From Colwellia sp. BRX10-3 (GTDB taxonomy: Bacteria > Pseudomonadota > Gammaproteobacteria > Enterobacterales > Alteromonadaceae): a stretch of DNA of 64,000 nucleotides. Shown piece by piece: positions 53,283 to 61,736 of the stretch (position 1 is its first letter; every line of letters begins with the position of its first letter). The position numbers and the translations under genes are program-made. The notes under the pieces are model-generated. The model was not told where the DNA came from. It worked only from the letters and a program-made list of their open reading frames with translations, and searched no databases. Location of the stretch: positions 310,001-374,000 of the forward strand of contig NZ_JACGWA010000001.1 of assembly GCF_014077505.1 (NCBI RefSeq). The letters are read 5' to 3'.

Positions 53283-53702
53283 AAAATTAAGAAAGGTAAA
53301 TGTAATAGACAAACGGTAAATGAGTATTTGCTGGTCGCATTGATGCCAAAAATAAGTTAATAAAATAAATAAACTAAAAATCAAGATGATGCACTAAAGT
53401 TCAATCTAGGAGTAGCCTATAAATACACGCGCCAGCAAGCCAAAATAGAGTTTCGAGGTTGGTCGATTTAGAGCAACATTTATGCCGTCAAAAAGTATTA
53501 AAATATTAAATAAAAATTCGAAAATCAAATGTGGTTATCAACGGCCATTTGATCGCAGCATTGCCGACAAAGTATTAGGTACTTAGCTTTTATCTGATAC
53601 AAAAAACTGACCGTTATTCGACGTGCATGTTCTTCCACGGATGTTATTCAGTAAAGTAATGCAGGAGCAATTACCGAGATGGCTAGGAACGGCCCGAACA
53701 TA

Positions 53703-53739
53703 AAAAAGCCAGATATCAATATTTGATGATCTGGCTTTT
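53703..53739 (-). terminator. terminator after flgE
   Basis: On the minus strand an 11-bp stem (AAAAGCCAGAT/ATCTGGCTTTT) extended by an inner ATCAA/TTGAT pairing, followed by TTTTTT. It ends the flgBCDE transcript. Confidence 0.92.
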
Positions 53740-53797
53740 AAAATTTTCGGACTAACTTATTAATCCTTAAGCATCATACAATTATCATCTATTTAAA

Positions 53798-55174
53798 CTA
53801 ACGAATTTGTAGAATGGTTTGGTTTAGCTGATTATCAACTTCCAGTGCTCTTGAGTTCGCTTGGAAATTTCGTTGAGCAGAGATTAAATCAATTAATTCT
53901 GAAGTTAAGTTAACGTTAGATTGCTCTAATGCTGAAGAGTTTATCGTACCAAAGGTACCTGAACCACCCTCGCCCGCTAATGCTTCACCTGAAGTAATAC
54001 TTTCTTTCCAAGCAGTGCTACCTACCTGCTTTAAGCCTTGTTCATTAGCAAAGTTTACCATGGCAATTCGTGATAAAGGCTCTGAAGTACCATTACTATA
54101 AGTTGCTCTTACTAAACCATCAGTACCAATATCAATTCCGGTTAATCGACCAACAGCTAAACCATCTTGTTGTAAAGAGGTGACTTCAAAATTAGAAGCA
54201 AACTGTGTAGGCTCATTTGGATTCGGGCCTAAGGGATCTAGGTTAAAATCAATTTGAATGGTTTGTGAAGTATCTGCACCATTAGGTAAATGATTACTAA
54301 AGTCTGTAGTAATAATGCCACCATTAGCTGCCGACGGAATTTGAGATTGAAAGTCACCAGATGAGTCGAAAACTAATCTCGCACCTGTTAATCCACCGCT
54401 TGTTGATAATGGACCTGAGATATCACCTCCAACAGGGTTAGTTCCGCCACCTGCAGGGTCTTCAAGATTAATAGGCTTGCCATCAACAGAGGCAAAAAGC
54501 ATCCACTCATTTGGGTTTACACTCGGGTCATCTTTAATGAAGTAATAAGTCATAATATGACTATCACCTAATGAATCAAATATGGTTACTGATGTTGAAT
54601 GATTAAATGTTAATGGATCTTCAGGGTCAAAATTACCTGGCGCCGAAGAAATATAAGAATCACCCGCGGGTAAATTCATTCTTATATCAACTTCTGAAGA
54701 TTTTTGCGGAGCACCAGAAGCCGTTGGTATACGAATAGGCTCAGCCGTACTTAAACTGACTGAAGCAGAAGTACCATCGGCATTAACAGGAAAGCCCAAC
54801 AAATGCCCGCCTTGTGAGTTAACAATAAAGTTGTCTTGGTTCAATTTAAACTGACCAGCTCGGGTATATGAGGTTTCTAAGCTATTTAACTCAGGTACCG
54901 TGGCAAAAAAACCATTACCGGTAATCGCCAAATCTAACGAGTTATTGGTAAACTTGATGCTACCTTGTGAAAACTGCTGTGCAACTTCTGCCGTCAAAAC
55001 ACCGTCACCTACTTTAGTTTTGCTTGAAGATAGAAGCGAAGCCGCATAAACGTCGACGAACTCTGCACGTGATTCTTTAAAGCCAGTTGTGTTTACATTG
55101 GCTATGTTGTTGGATGTTACATCCAAATCTTTCTGAGCTGCGTTTAATCCGCTCAACGCTACATTAAATGACAT
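53798..55174 (-). CDS. flgE: flagellar hook protein FlgE
   Basis: A 458-residue hook subunit. N-terminus SFNVALSGLNAAQKDLDVTSNNIANVNTTGFKESRAEF (in part) and C-terminus LEQSNVNLTSELIDLISAQRNFQANSRALEVDNQ (in part) are hallmarks. The middle (about 140-360) is rich in Ser, Gly and Asp, as usual for hook surface domains. It is the last gene of flgBCDE. Confidence 0.96.
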   Translation of the reverse strand: MSFNVALSGLNAAQKDLDVTSNNIANVNTTGFKESRAEFVDVYAASLLSSSKTKVGDGVLTAEVAQQFSQGSIKFTNNSLDLAITGNGFFATVPELNSLETSYTRAGQFKLNQDNFIVNSQGGHLLGFPVNADGTSASVSLSTAEPIRIPTASGAPQKSSEVDIRMNLPAGDSYISSAPGNFDPEDPLTFNHSTSVTIFDSLGDSHIMTYYFIKDDPSVNPNEWMLFASVDGKPINLEDPAGGGTNPVGGDISGPLSTSGGLTGARLVFDSSGDFQSQIPSAANGGIITTDFSNHLPNGADTSQTIQIDFNLDPLGPNPNEPTQFASNFEVTSLQQDGLAVGRLTGIDIGTDGLVRATYSNGTSEPLSRIAMVNFANEQGLKQVGSTAWKESITSGEALAGEGGSGTFGTINSSALEQSNVNLTSELIDLISAQRNFQANSRALEVDNQLNQTILQIR

Positions 55175-55203
55175 AATTTCACCTCATATAAAAAACTGAT
55201 TGC

Positions 55204-55893
55204 TTAACCTTGAGAAACTTCGACTACGTCAGAAAGTTTCATGGTGCTGCCACCATTAAGGTTTAATAAAATACTTCCGCCACTACCGGCCAAAGTGACA
55301 CTATCTACTTTGCGATAAGTCATCGCTTGCAATTCTGATGCATTACCTTCAACTAAGCCGGCAACACGAAAGCGATAGGCACCTTCTGGTGCAGGCTCTC
55401 CATTAGATCCTTTGCCGTCCCAAGTAAAGGTAAATTCACCTGATGCAACGCTACCTACTGGCACGGTTTGAATAATTTCACCGGCAACGTTTTCTACGTA
55501 AATATTGACATTACTTGCCGGCTGGTCGGTCACTAACTTACCTTTTACCGATTGACCTTCTTCCATACCAAATACGTTGTCTTCAACTAAAACACTGCGA
55601 CCAACAAGCGATGATGCTTGCAGGGCTTGGCTAGACGACATTGATGCAGCAAAGCTGCTAAATTGGTCGTTTAACTTTGTCACGCCGTCTGTGGTAGAGA
55701 AAGCGGTCATCTGAGATATCATCTCATTGTTTTCAACCGGCTTGGTCGGGTCTTGATTCGAGAGTTCTTGGGTTAGCAACGCGAAAAAATCTGCTTGCGT
55801 TAACATTCCTCGATCGTTTTCAGCCTCAGGAGTGTTATTCTCCTGTTGCCAGCGAATATTATCTAATGGGCTAGAGCCAGATACAGTTTCCAT
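55204..55893 (-). CDS. flgD: hook cap / hook assembly protein FlgD
   Basis: A 229-residue scaffold that caps the growing hook. The N-terminal export segment LTQADFFALLTQELSNQDPTKPVENNEMISQMTAFS (in part) is diagnostic. The C-terminal Tudor/FnIII-like hook-cap domain includes FTWDGKGSNGEPAPEGAYRFRV. It lies between flgC and flgE. Confidence 0.96.
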   Translation of the reverse strand: METVSGSSPLDNIRWQQENNTPEAENDRGMLTQADFFALLTQELSNQDPTKPVENNEMISQMTAFSTTDGVTKLNDQFSSFAASMSSSQALQASSLVGRSVLVEDNVFGMEEGQSVKGKLVTDQPASNVNIYVENVAGEIIQTVPVGSVASGEFTFTWDGKGSNGEPAPEGAYRFRVAGLVEGNASELQAMTYRKVDSVTLAGSGGSILLNLNGGSTMKLSDVVEVSQG

Positions 55894-55911
55894 GTTAATT
55901 CCTATTTAACC

Positions 55912-56331
55912 TTAGCGTTGACCAAGTGTTAGCGTTTTAGTTAGCATACTTTTTGCTGACTCGGCTAATTGCACATTGGTTTGATATGAACGAGAAGCAG
56001 AAATCATGTTAGTCATTTCTTCAATAACATTAACGTTCGGCTTGTAAATATATCCCTCGCCGTCTGCCATTGGATGGTCAGGGGCATATTCGACATTAAG
56101 AGGCTTATTGCTTTCAACAACCCCAAGTACCTGAACACCTACCGACTCATTTTGTCCTGCGGCAGCTTTTTGCATCTGGGCGGCAAAAACTGGGTGGCGT
56201 GCACGATATGTTTTATCGACACTACTGCTAACACTATCAGCATTAGCAATATTACTAGCCGTGGTATTTAAGCGTACAGACTGTGCGCTCATACCAGAAC
56301 CAGATATAGAAAATACATTAAATAGGCTCAT
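55912..56331 (-). CDS. flgC: flagellar proximal rod protein FlgC
   Basis: A 139-residue rod protein. N-terminus SGSGMSAQSVRLNTTASNIANADS and C-terminus PNVNVIEEMTNMISASRSYQTNVQLAESAKSMLTKTLTLGQ (in part) identify it. It starts 2 bases after the flgB stop. Confidence 0.97.
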   Translation of the reverse strand: MSLFNVFSISGSGMSAQSVRLNTTASNIANADSVSSSVDKTYRARHPVFAAQMQKAAAGQNESVGVQVLGVVESNKPLNVEYAPDHPMADGEGYIYKPNVNVIEEMTNMISASRSYQTNVQLAESAKSMLTKTLTLGQR

Positions 56332-56333
56332 TT

Positions 56334-56732
56334 TTATTGCCCTCCAGTGATTGCTTTTCTTAAGCCTTTAATACTTCCGTTAAGAAATTGTAGGCTTGCT
56401 TGATATTCCATAGAGTTTTCTAGATACAAGTTTCGTTCCACTTGTACATCTACACTGTTACCGTCACCTGTATCAGCTTGGTCAGGTACGCGAAAACCCA
56501 CGCCGTTATTGAGTTCCATACGAACATCGAAATGTTTTTCGTTAGTGCGAGTCATGCCGGTTTGTTGCTTTGAGGCTGCTTGCGCTAATGCGGCTTTGAA
56601 GTCCATTCCTTTAGCTTTGTAGCCTGGTGTATCGGCATTGGCAATATTGCCTGCAATAAGTTCCGCACGTTGAGCGCGCACTTGTAAACTTTGCGGATGA
56701 ATGCCGAATGCTTTTTCAAAACTAATAGCCAT
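56334..56732 (-). CDS. flgB: flagellar proximal rod protein FlgB
   Basis: A 132-residue rod protein: FGIHPQSLQVRAQRAELIAGNIANADTPGYKAKGMDF (in part) and a C-terminal LENSMEYQASLQFLNGSIKGLRKAI (in part). The ribosome site GGAGG lies inside the right arm of a hairpin in the 65-base gap after cheR. No sigma-54 site was found in that gap, so expression may depend on read-through from cheV-cheR. Confidence 0.96.
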   Translation of the reverse strand: MAISFEKAFGIHPQSLQVRAQRAELIAGNIANADTPGYKAKGMDFKAALAQAASKQQTGMTRTNEKHFDVRMELNNGVGFRVPDQADTGDGNSVDVQVERNLYLENSMEYQASLQFLNGSIKGLRKAITGGQ

Positions 56733-56764
56733 AAAAAAATACCTCCATATTAATGAAGGTATTT
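56733..56764 (-). promoter_or_regulatory. hairpin overlapping the flgB ribosome binding site
   Basis: On the minus strand AAATACCTTC pairs with GGAGGTATTT (one G-U pair, 8-nt loop) and is followed by a run of seven T residues directly before the flgB ATG. It can act as an intrinsic terminator for cheVR and/or hide the flgB ribosome site. Confidence 0.65.
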
Positions 56765-56797
56765 ATTCAAGATTTATGCCAGAGATTTAGAGAGAGG

Positions 56798-57628
56798 TTA
56801 TTTTTTTTGGTAAACGATGCCAGGGTTGCAACGGATCATATTAAAGTCTTTGCTAATACCGGAAAGTGATTCTGAGGCACCTAGAAATAAATAACGGTCC
56901 TTATTTAACGTACCGTGGATTTGTGAAATTATTTTTGACTTTAACTCAGGAGAGAAGTAAATCAAGACGTTGCGGCAGAAAACCAAATCAAAACGCCCCA
57001 TTAAGCTATAACTATTTAACAAGTTAATTTGGCGAAAGCTGACCATGTTTTTAATGAAGTCCTTCACCTTCATCATACCATTATCACCGGCTTCAAAAAA
57101 TTGTCTTTTACGCTCTGGAGATAAACCTCGTGATAAGGCTAAATTATCATAATGAGCATATTTGCAATGATCTAACATGGTGTCAGAGATATCAGTGCCA
57201 ATAATTTGAACACCAGCAGGAAATGCGCCTGGGTTGCTTTGTTGGAATTCATAAATCGCCATAGCAATTGAATAGGGTTCTTGTCCTGATGAGCTTGCCG
57301 CTGACCAAATTTTTAATTGTGTTCGTTGGCCTTTAAATTCTGGCAGGATTTTCTTTTTCAAAAGTTCGAAAGGATAGTCGTCACGAAACCATAAAGTTTC
57401 ATTGGTGGTCATGGCGTCAATAACTGACGCCCGCAGTTGCCGTTTAACCGGATTAAGCGTTTGCGCTACTAAATCAGACAAAGACGCAACATCAAATTTC
57501 GCCATCAGTGGTGTGAGGCGACTTTTTACCAAGTACTGCTTACTTTCACCTAAAACAATACCGCATTGCTGCTCTAGAAATATTCTAAACTGATCATAAC
57601 TTTTATCATCGAGTTGCTTAGTTAACAC
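56798..57628 (-). CDS. cheR: chemotaxis protein methyltransferase CheR
   Basis: A 276-residue enzyme that methylates chemoreceptor glutamates with S-adenosylmethionine. The N-terminal helical domain (about 10-75) precedes the Rossmann methyltransferase with LKIWSAASSSGQEPYSIAMAIYE (in part), IIGTDISDTML and FDLVFCRNVLIYF. It follows cheV by 39 bases. This pair lies beside the flgB operon, far from cheB. Confidence 0.96.
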   Translation of the reverse strand: MLTKQLDDKSYDQFRIFLEQQCGIVLGESKQYLVKSRLTPLMAKFDVASLSDLVAQTLNPVKRQLRASVIDAMTTNETLWFRDDYPFELLKKKILPEFKGQRTQLKIWSAASSSGQEPYSIAMAIYEFQQSNPGAFPAGVQIIGTDISDTMLDHCKYAHYDNLALSRGLSPERKRQFFEAGDNGMMKVKDFIKNMVSFRQINLLNSYSLMGRFDLVFCRNVLIYFSPELKSKIISQIHGTLNKDRYLFLGASESLSGISKDFNMIRCNPGIVYQKK

Positions 57629-57667
57629 TAGCTATAATCCACCTTATCTAAAGAATGCAAACAAACA

Positions 57668-58603
57668 TTAAGAAGTTGCATCATGCTTTAACCACTTTTT
57701 CACCGCAGTAGCTAACTCGTCAGGATGAAATTTAGGAATAAAATCTTCAGCCCCAACTTTCTCGACCATAGCATTATTAAAAACCCCACTCAGCGAGGTA
57801 TGCAAAATAACAGGCATTTTTTTCATGCGGTCGTTGTGCTTAATTTGTGCTGTTAGGGTATAGCCGTCCATTTCAGGCATTTCAATATCAGAAATCAACA
57901 AAGCGACTTTTTCGGTGATACTATTTTGACACCCGTCAGCAATTGTTTGTAATTGATCAAGTGCATCTTGTCCATTCTTCGCTAAAAGCATTGTTAAACC
58001 TAAAGGTTCAAGCGCACGTTTAACTTGATTTCGTGCCACGGTTGAATCATCAGCGATCATAATAACTCTGTCACCGATTTCTTCGCCAACGGTTGCATCA
58101 GCAATACCGTCACTTAATTCAGTTGAAATTGGACTAATTTCATTAAGAATTTTTTCAACATCTAAAATAGATACCATTTCGTTATCAATTTCAGTTACCG
58201 CCGTAAGGTAACTTGATTTACCAGCACCTTCTGGCGGCGGCATAACATCTTTCCAACTAAGGGTTACAATACGTTCAACACCGGCAACAAGAAAGCCCTG
58301 CACACTGCGATTATACTCAGCAATAATGACAAAACTACTTTCTGTTTGAACAATTTCAGGGCCACCCGTTGCTTTACTTAAATCAATAACTGAAATAGTT
58401 TGCCCGCGAATATGAGCCACACCTTTAATAAATTTATCTTGCTTAGGTAATATAGTCAGCCTAGGGCATGGCATAACTTCACGCACTTTAAATACGTTGA
58501 TACCAAAGCGCTGTCTACCAATAAGTTTAAATAACAGCAACTCAAGTCGGTTCTGACCAACTAATTGGGTACGCTGATTAACTGAGTCTAATATACCTGT
58601 CAT
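57668..58603 (-). CDS. cheV: chemotaxis protein CheV (CheW-receiver fusion)
   Basis: A 311-residue protein with an N-terminal CheW domain (about 20-160, LLFKLIGRQRFGINVFKVREVMPC) and a C-terminal receiver domain (about 180-305) with IADDST and acceptor Asp in LLISDIEMPEMDGYTL. It couples receptors to CheA with phosphorylation-tuned strength. AGAGG lies 6 bases before the ATG. It is divergent from flgA. Confidence 0.96.
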   Translation of the reverse strand: MTGILDSVNQRTQLVGQNRLELLLFKLIGRQRFGINVFKVREVMPCPRLTILPKQDKFIKGVAHIRGQTISVIDLSKATGGPEIVQTESSFVIIAEYNRSVQGFLVAGVERIVTLSWKDVMPPPEGAGKSSYLTAVTEIDNEMVSILDVEKILNEISPISTELSDGIADATVGEEIGDRVIMIADDSTVARNQVKRALEPLGLTMLLAKNGQDALDQLQTIADGCQNSITEKVALLISDIEMPEMDGYTLTAQIKHNDRMKKMPVILHTSLSGVFNNAMVEKVGAEDFIPKFHPDELATAVKKWLKHDATS

Positions 58604-58629
58604 AAAAAACCTCTTAGGTATGCCGATGA
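58603..58629 (+). promoter_or_regulatory. sigma-28 promoter candidate for flgA
   Basis: TAAA (58603-58606), 15 bases, GCCGATGA (58622-58629): one mismatch to TAAA-N15-GCCGATAA. Its first base is the A of the cheV start codon on the other strand. A sigma-54-like AAGGCACGATTCTTGAT follows at 58640-58656, but its -12 box has GA instead of GC. Confidence 0.5.
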
Positions 58630-58781
58630 AAGTATAACAAAGGCACGATTCTTGATTGTTTTATCATGTAAACGACAATATTTAAACGACAACGTAAATA
58701 CTTTGACGTTATTCATGCTAAATCGTATTTAGTTAAGCTTAGACGAGTATTTTTATTTCCCTAGCAGTCAGATAAAAAATT

Positions 58782-59474
58782 ATGCATAAATTAAAGATAT
58801 TAGTAAAAATCACCCTTACATACTTAGCCATAGTTAATCCTGGTTCAGCGATGACATTTGATCGAGATTATCTCTATAACTTAATCAAAACCCACGTCGA
58901 AAATAACGTGAGCTTACCTGCTCAGGGAAAGCTGAAAGTCGAAGTTGCTGAAATAGATCCTCGAATATCTTTGCAGCCATGTTTATCGCCATTAACGGCA
59001 AATATACCTGAAAACCATAACGGTAGAAACGTAAATGTTAAAATTGTTTGTCCAGACGAAGAATCTTGGCAATTATATATCCCGGTAAAAATTCAGACGA
59101 TCGTGCCTGTATTGGTTACGCGCATGCGCATGAACAAAGGCACCTTACTCAATAGCACTAATATCGAAATTATATTTAAAGATAATAGCCAAATAAGGGG
59201 CACAGTACTTACTGATCCTAAAGTTGTCTTCGGTGCTCGAACAAAAAGAAACTTATCTCAAGGCGGTGCGATCACTAATAAAAACACCTGTTTTGTCTGC
59301 AAAGGCGAACCGGTTAACATTGTTGCTATGTCAGATAATTTTGAAATTAAATCTTTTGGTATTGCCTTAGATGACGGTAGTTTAGGCGAAATAATATCTG
59401 TGCGAAATAAGAAATCTGGCCGGGTAATTCAAGGGCAAGTTAACGCTATTAACCAAGTAGTAATTAATTTATAA
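58782..59474 (+). CDS. flgA: P-ring assembly chaperone FlgA
   Basis: A 230-residue periplasmic chaperone for FlgI with a signal peptide (about 1-23, ending PGSA). The C-terminal SAF-type domain (about 105-228) contains RMRMNKGTLLNSTNI, AITNKNTCFVCKGEPVNIVA-like sequence and SVRNKKSGRVIQGQVNA, typical of FlgA. It starts the flgA-flgM-flgN series, divergent from cheV. Confidence 0.94.
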   Translation: MHKLKILVKITLTYLAIVNPGSAMTFDRDYLYNLIKTHVENNVSLPAQGKLKVEVAEIDPRISLQPCLSPLTANIPENHNGRNVNVKIVCPDEESWQLYIPVKIQTIVPVLVTRMRMNKGTLLNSTNIEIIFKDNSQIRGTVLTDPKVVFGARTKRNLSQGGAITNKNTCFVCKGEPVNIVAMSDNFEIKSFGIALDDGSLGEIISVRNKKSGRVIQGQVNAINQVVINL

Positions 59475-59481
59475 TAATTAC

Positions 59482-59508
59482 TTAAGTTTTCAGCTGTTTT
59501 GCCGATAA
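59482..59508 (+). promoter_or_regulatory. sigma-28 promoter for flgM
   Basis: TTAAGTTT, 11 bases, then a perfect GCCGATAA: 7 of 8 and 8 of 8 matches with exact spacing, 40 bases before the flgM ATG. Confidence 0.88.
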
Positions 59509-59548
59509 AAGGTTAGAAACCAATAACTGTTGTAAGTAGGATACAATA

Positions 59549-59863
59549 ATGGCTATTAATATCAATAACTTGAATAACACAAATCAAGTAAAACAAAAAA
59601 TTGAACAGCAAGTTCAAACCAAGCAGCAAGTTAGCGAAAGTGCAAATGCCTCGCAACAAGCTAAATTGGCGCCTCGTGATTCGGTATCAATTACCCCTCA
59701 AGCGAAACAAATGAGTGAACTGCAAAAAAAAGCGGCTGACTCTCCTGTACTTAATCAGAAAAAAATTGCTGAACTAAAAAGTGCTATTGCCTCTGGTGAT
59801 TATAAAATTAACCCAGAAAAACTAGCGGCTAGTATTGCCAACTTCGAATTTGATCTTGATTAA
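59549..59863 (+). CDS. flgM: anti-sigma-28 factor FlgM
   Basis: A 104-residue exported inhibitor of FliA. The Asn/Gln-rich disordered N-terminal half precedes the conserved DSVSITPQAKQMSELQK and the FliA-binding C-terminal KIAELKSAIASGDYKINPEKLAASI (in part). It has its own sigma-28 promoter, giving the usual feedback loop, and also follows flgA on the same strand. Confidence 0.95.
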   Translation: MAININNLNNTNQVKQKIEQQVQTKQQVSESANASQQAKLAPRDSVSITPQAKQMSELQKKAADSPVLNQKKIAELKSAIASGDYKINPEKLAASIANFEFDLD

Positions 59864-59888
59864 CTCGTCACTAAAGTGGAGTAAATAA

Positions 59889-60320
59889 GTGTCTGAAAAA
59901 ATAACGCCGCAACAATTGGTTTCTCAACAATTATCACAATTGACGCAATTAGAGGCGTTATTAGACACAGAAAAAAATGTTCTGCAGCAGCAAAATCCTG
60001 ATGCACTTATCAATATTACCTCTGATAAAAACACCCTACTCTTAGCGATTCAAGACATTGATAATGCCATTGGACAAAGTTTTGAATTCAAACAAGAAAA
60101 ATTAGCTGGCAGTTTCGATAAAGAATTAGTAGAAATTGAAGCGAGTTTAGCGCGCTGTAAAAAGAAAAATCTCATTAATGGTCTTATCATTCATCAGTCG
60201 CAATTATCAGTTGAGCGAATGAAAACCTCATTATTGGAAAATCACGATAGATCATCGATGACCTATGATAGTAAAGGCAAAACCTCGGGCGGACTTAGCA
60301 GCTTGGGTATAAAAGCTTAA
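59889..60320 (+). CDS. flgN: FlgK/FlgL chaperone FlgN
   Basis: A 143-residue helical chaperone for the hook-filament junction proteins. It starts at GTG with GGAG 7 bases upstream. N-terminal segment LSQLTQLEALLDTEKNVLQQQNPDALINITSDKNTLLLAI (in part) is typical of FlgN. It follows flgM by 25 bases and is followed by a strong terminator. Confidence 0.92.
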   Translation: MSEKITPQQLVSQQLSQLTQLEALLDTEKNVLQQQNPDALINITSDKNTLLLAIQDIDNAIGQSFEFKQEKLAGSFDKELVEIEASLARCKKKNLINGLIIHQSQLSVERMKTSLLENHDRSSMTYDSKGKTSGGLSSLGIKA

Positions 60321-60340
60321 TTTTAGTTACTTTATTATCA

Positions 60341-60366
60341 AAAAAACCAGCAATTGCTGGTTTTTT
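60341..60366 (+). terminator. bidirectional terminator between flgN and flgP
   Basis: A perfect 26-base palindrome: AAAAAACCAGC, loop AATT, GCTGGTTTTTT. The A and T runs serve both strands. Confidence 0.95.
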
Positions 60367-60399
60367 AATGCGTTTAAAATGCAGAGCAATTCAATCGCG

Positions 60400-60864
60400 T
60401 TAGTAATATGAGATATGCTTTATTTCTTTGCGATTAGATGTCGCGTTATAAATTTCATAAACATCTTTAAAGTCTAAACTCAACTCTGTGGTGTAACTGT
60501 CACCAACCGGATAGCTTTTCACTACTTTTGCGCCACGTATGATCCCTTGAACCGATGCCTTTAATTGCTGATTATTAACCACTAAATTAGACATTGTGGT
60601 GTTGCCATCAATACTTTGACCATAAACTTGTTCAGCTAGCTCAGCATAAGCAGCAATTTTTGAAGCTTTTATCGCCATCAGCATACGCTGGGTTTTATGT
60701 TGAGATTTTTGCAAACTGATGGGGGCTTGCCCTATCGCAGTTAGCACAGGAAATTTTTCAGGTTTTATATTCTGCCACTCAACATGTTTATCAAACACCG
60801 AAGAGCATGCGCTTAAAACTATAGCACTTATAAAAACCCAGATACCATTGCGTAAAGTATTCAT
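60400..60864 (-). CDS. flgP: flagellar outer-membrane lipoprotein FlgP (H-ring/LPP20 family)
   Basis: A 154-residue lipoprotein with lipobox VLSAC (Cys20). The rest fits the LPP20 family: VLTAIGQAPIS, then RMLMAIKASKIAAYAELAEQVYG and LVVNNQQLKASVQGIIRGAKVVKSY (in part). In Vibrio FlgP belongs to the outer-membrane-associated disk around the polar motor. I use the ATG with AAGG 5 bases upstream; a 63-base longer in-frame start lies in flgO-side sequence and spoils the signal peptide. It follows flgO by 28 bases. Confidence 0.9.
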   Translation of the reverse strand: MNTLRNGIWVFISAIVLSACSSVFDKHVEWQNIKPEKFPVLTAIGQAPISLQKSQHKTQRMLMAIKASKIAAYAELAEQVYGQSIDGNTTMSNLVVNNQQLKASVQGIIRGAKVVKSYPVGDSYTTELSLDFKDVYEIYNATSNRKEIKHISYY

Positions 60865-60892
60865 ATTCACCTTCGATATTTTTTTGATAACA

Positions 60893-61537
60893 TTACTTTT
60901 GTATCGCAATTGCACGCGCATCGTCAACTAACATCGCGCTATCGCGCAAGATCATGCCATCTTTCATTTTAACATTTTCATGACTGTTAAAATCATCGCC
61001 GACAACCCAAGCTGGAATAAAAGACTGCGCGGTAGCAACCACAACGCGTGATTGCATACCTATCATTCTAGCGTTAACTAAAATCCCCGCTTCTTGTTGC
61101 ATCATAGTGCCAGTAACCACATAGTCAATTATCTGACGTTCAGGTAATTCTTTCCAATCACGACTGAAAACATAATCGCCATCTTCGGTTACGCGAATAT
61201 GTCCAGTAGTTTTAAAATCAATAACTACTAAGCCATGTCGTTGCATTTCATGGACAAAACTTTCTGAAATTTGATTACCTAGCCAGTTAGTTGATTCTAA
61301 ATTTTTTAAATCTACAAACGAAGCAACCGCGATTGGTGTTTTAGGATTAACAAAGGTGCTACTTTCCAACATTTGATATGCGAGACCTTTAACCACGTCA
61401 TTTATCGCATGGCGAGGTAACTCAAAACTGTCAATTTCTTGTTTATCGACATAAGAAGAACGATAGAAATCTTTATTAGTATCCACAGAACACGACATAA
61501 CTGCCGGTATTAGTATTGCTATAAGCCAATTTTTCAT
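60893..61537 (-). CDS. flgO: flagellar outer-membrane lipoprotein FlgO
   Basis: A 214-residue lipoprotein with a short signal and Cys16 (AVMSC). The FlgO domain is visible: PIAVASFVDLKNLESTNWLGNQISESFVHEMQRHGLVVID (in part) and DYVVTGTMMQQEAGILVNARMI. In Vibrio it is needed for full motility with FlgP and FlgT. GAGGAG precedes the ATG; the 102-base longer in-frame start is not supported. It has a sigma-54 site about 50 bases upstream and is divergent from flgT. Confidence 0.92.
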   Translation of the reverse strand: MKNWLIAILIPAVMSCSVDTNKDFYRSSYVDKQEIDSFELPRHAINDVVKGLAYQMLESSTFVNPKTPIAVASFVDLKNLESTNWLGNQISESFVHEMQRHGLVVIDFKTTGHIRVTEDGDYVFSRDWKELPERQIIDYVVTGTMMQQEAGILVNARMIGMQSRVVVATAQSFIPAWVVGDDFNSHENVKMKDGMILRDSAMLVDDARAIAIQK

Positions 61538-61587
61538 TGAGCTCTCCTCAATTAATGCAAATGTCATAAAATTAATACAAATATTAA

Positions 61588-61604
61588 AGCATGATCCGCG
61601 CCAA
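61588..61604 (-). promoter_or_regulatory. sigma-54 promoter for flgOP
   Basis: On the minus strand TTGGCGCGGATCATGCT keeps TTGGC and TGC boxes with N10 spacing, 51 bases before the flgO ATG. Confidence 0.7.
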
Positions 61605-61677
61605 TGTTCTTTTATCAATTGAATTAATCTATTCATCACTTAGCACTAATTATTCCAATTCGACATCTATTACTAAA

Positions 61678-61694
61678 TAGGCACAAAACCTGCA
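61678..61694 (+). promoter_or_regulatory. sigma-54 promoter candidate for flgT
   Basis: TAGGCACAAAACCTGCA keeps GGCAC and TGCA with N10 spacing, 43 bases before the flgT start. Confidence 0.65.
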
Positions 61695-61736
61695 TATTTC
61701 AAAACAGAAATCGACCCCATATTAAAAGAGATGTTT

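Larger units (their letters stand above)
53239..53797. other. 559-base gap splitting flgE from flgF
   Basis: It contains the flgF sigma-54 site, the flgE terminator and, between 53440 and 53700, plus-strand stretches that look like decayed coding sequence: a 34-codon ORF (53482-53586, MPSKSIKILNKNSKIKCGYQ start) and a 30-codon open stretch after a TGA, with LPRMLFSKVMQEQLPRWLGT, ending at 53702. No family recognised. Confidence 0.5.

Noticed and set aside
60893-61639. Longer flgO frame
   Set aside because: The extra 34 residues precede a complete lipoprotein signal with its own strong ribosome site, so they are unlikely to be translated.
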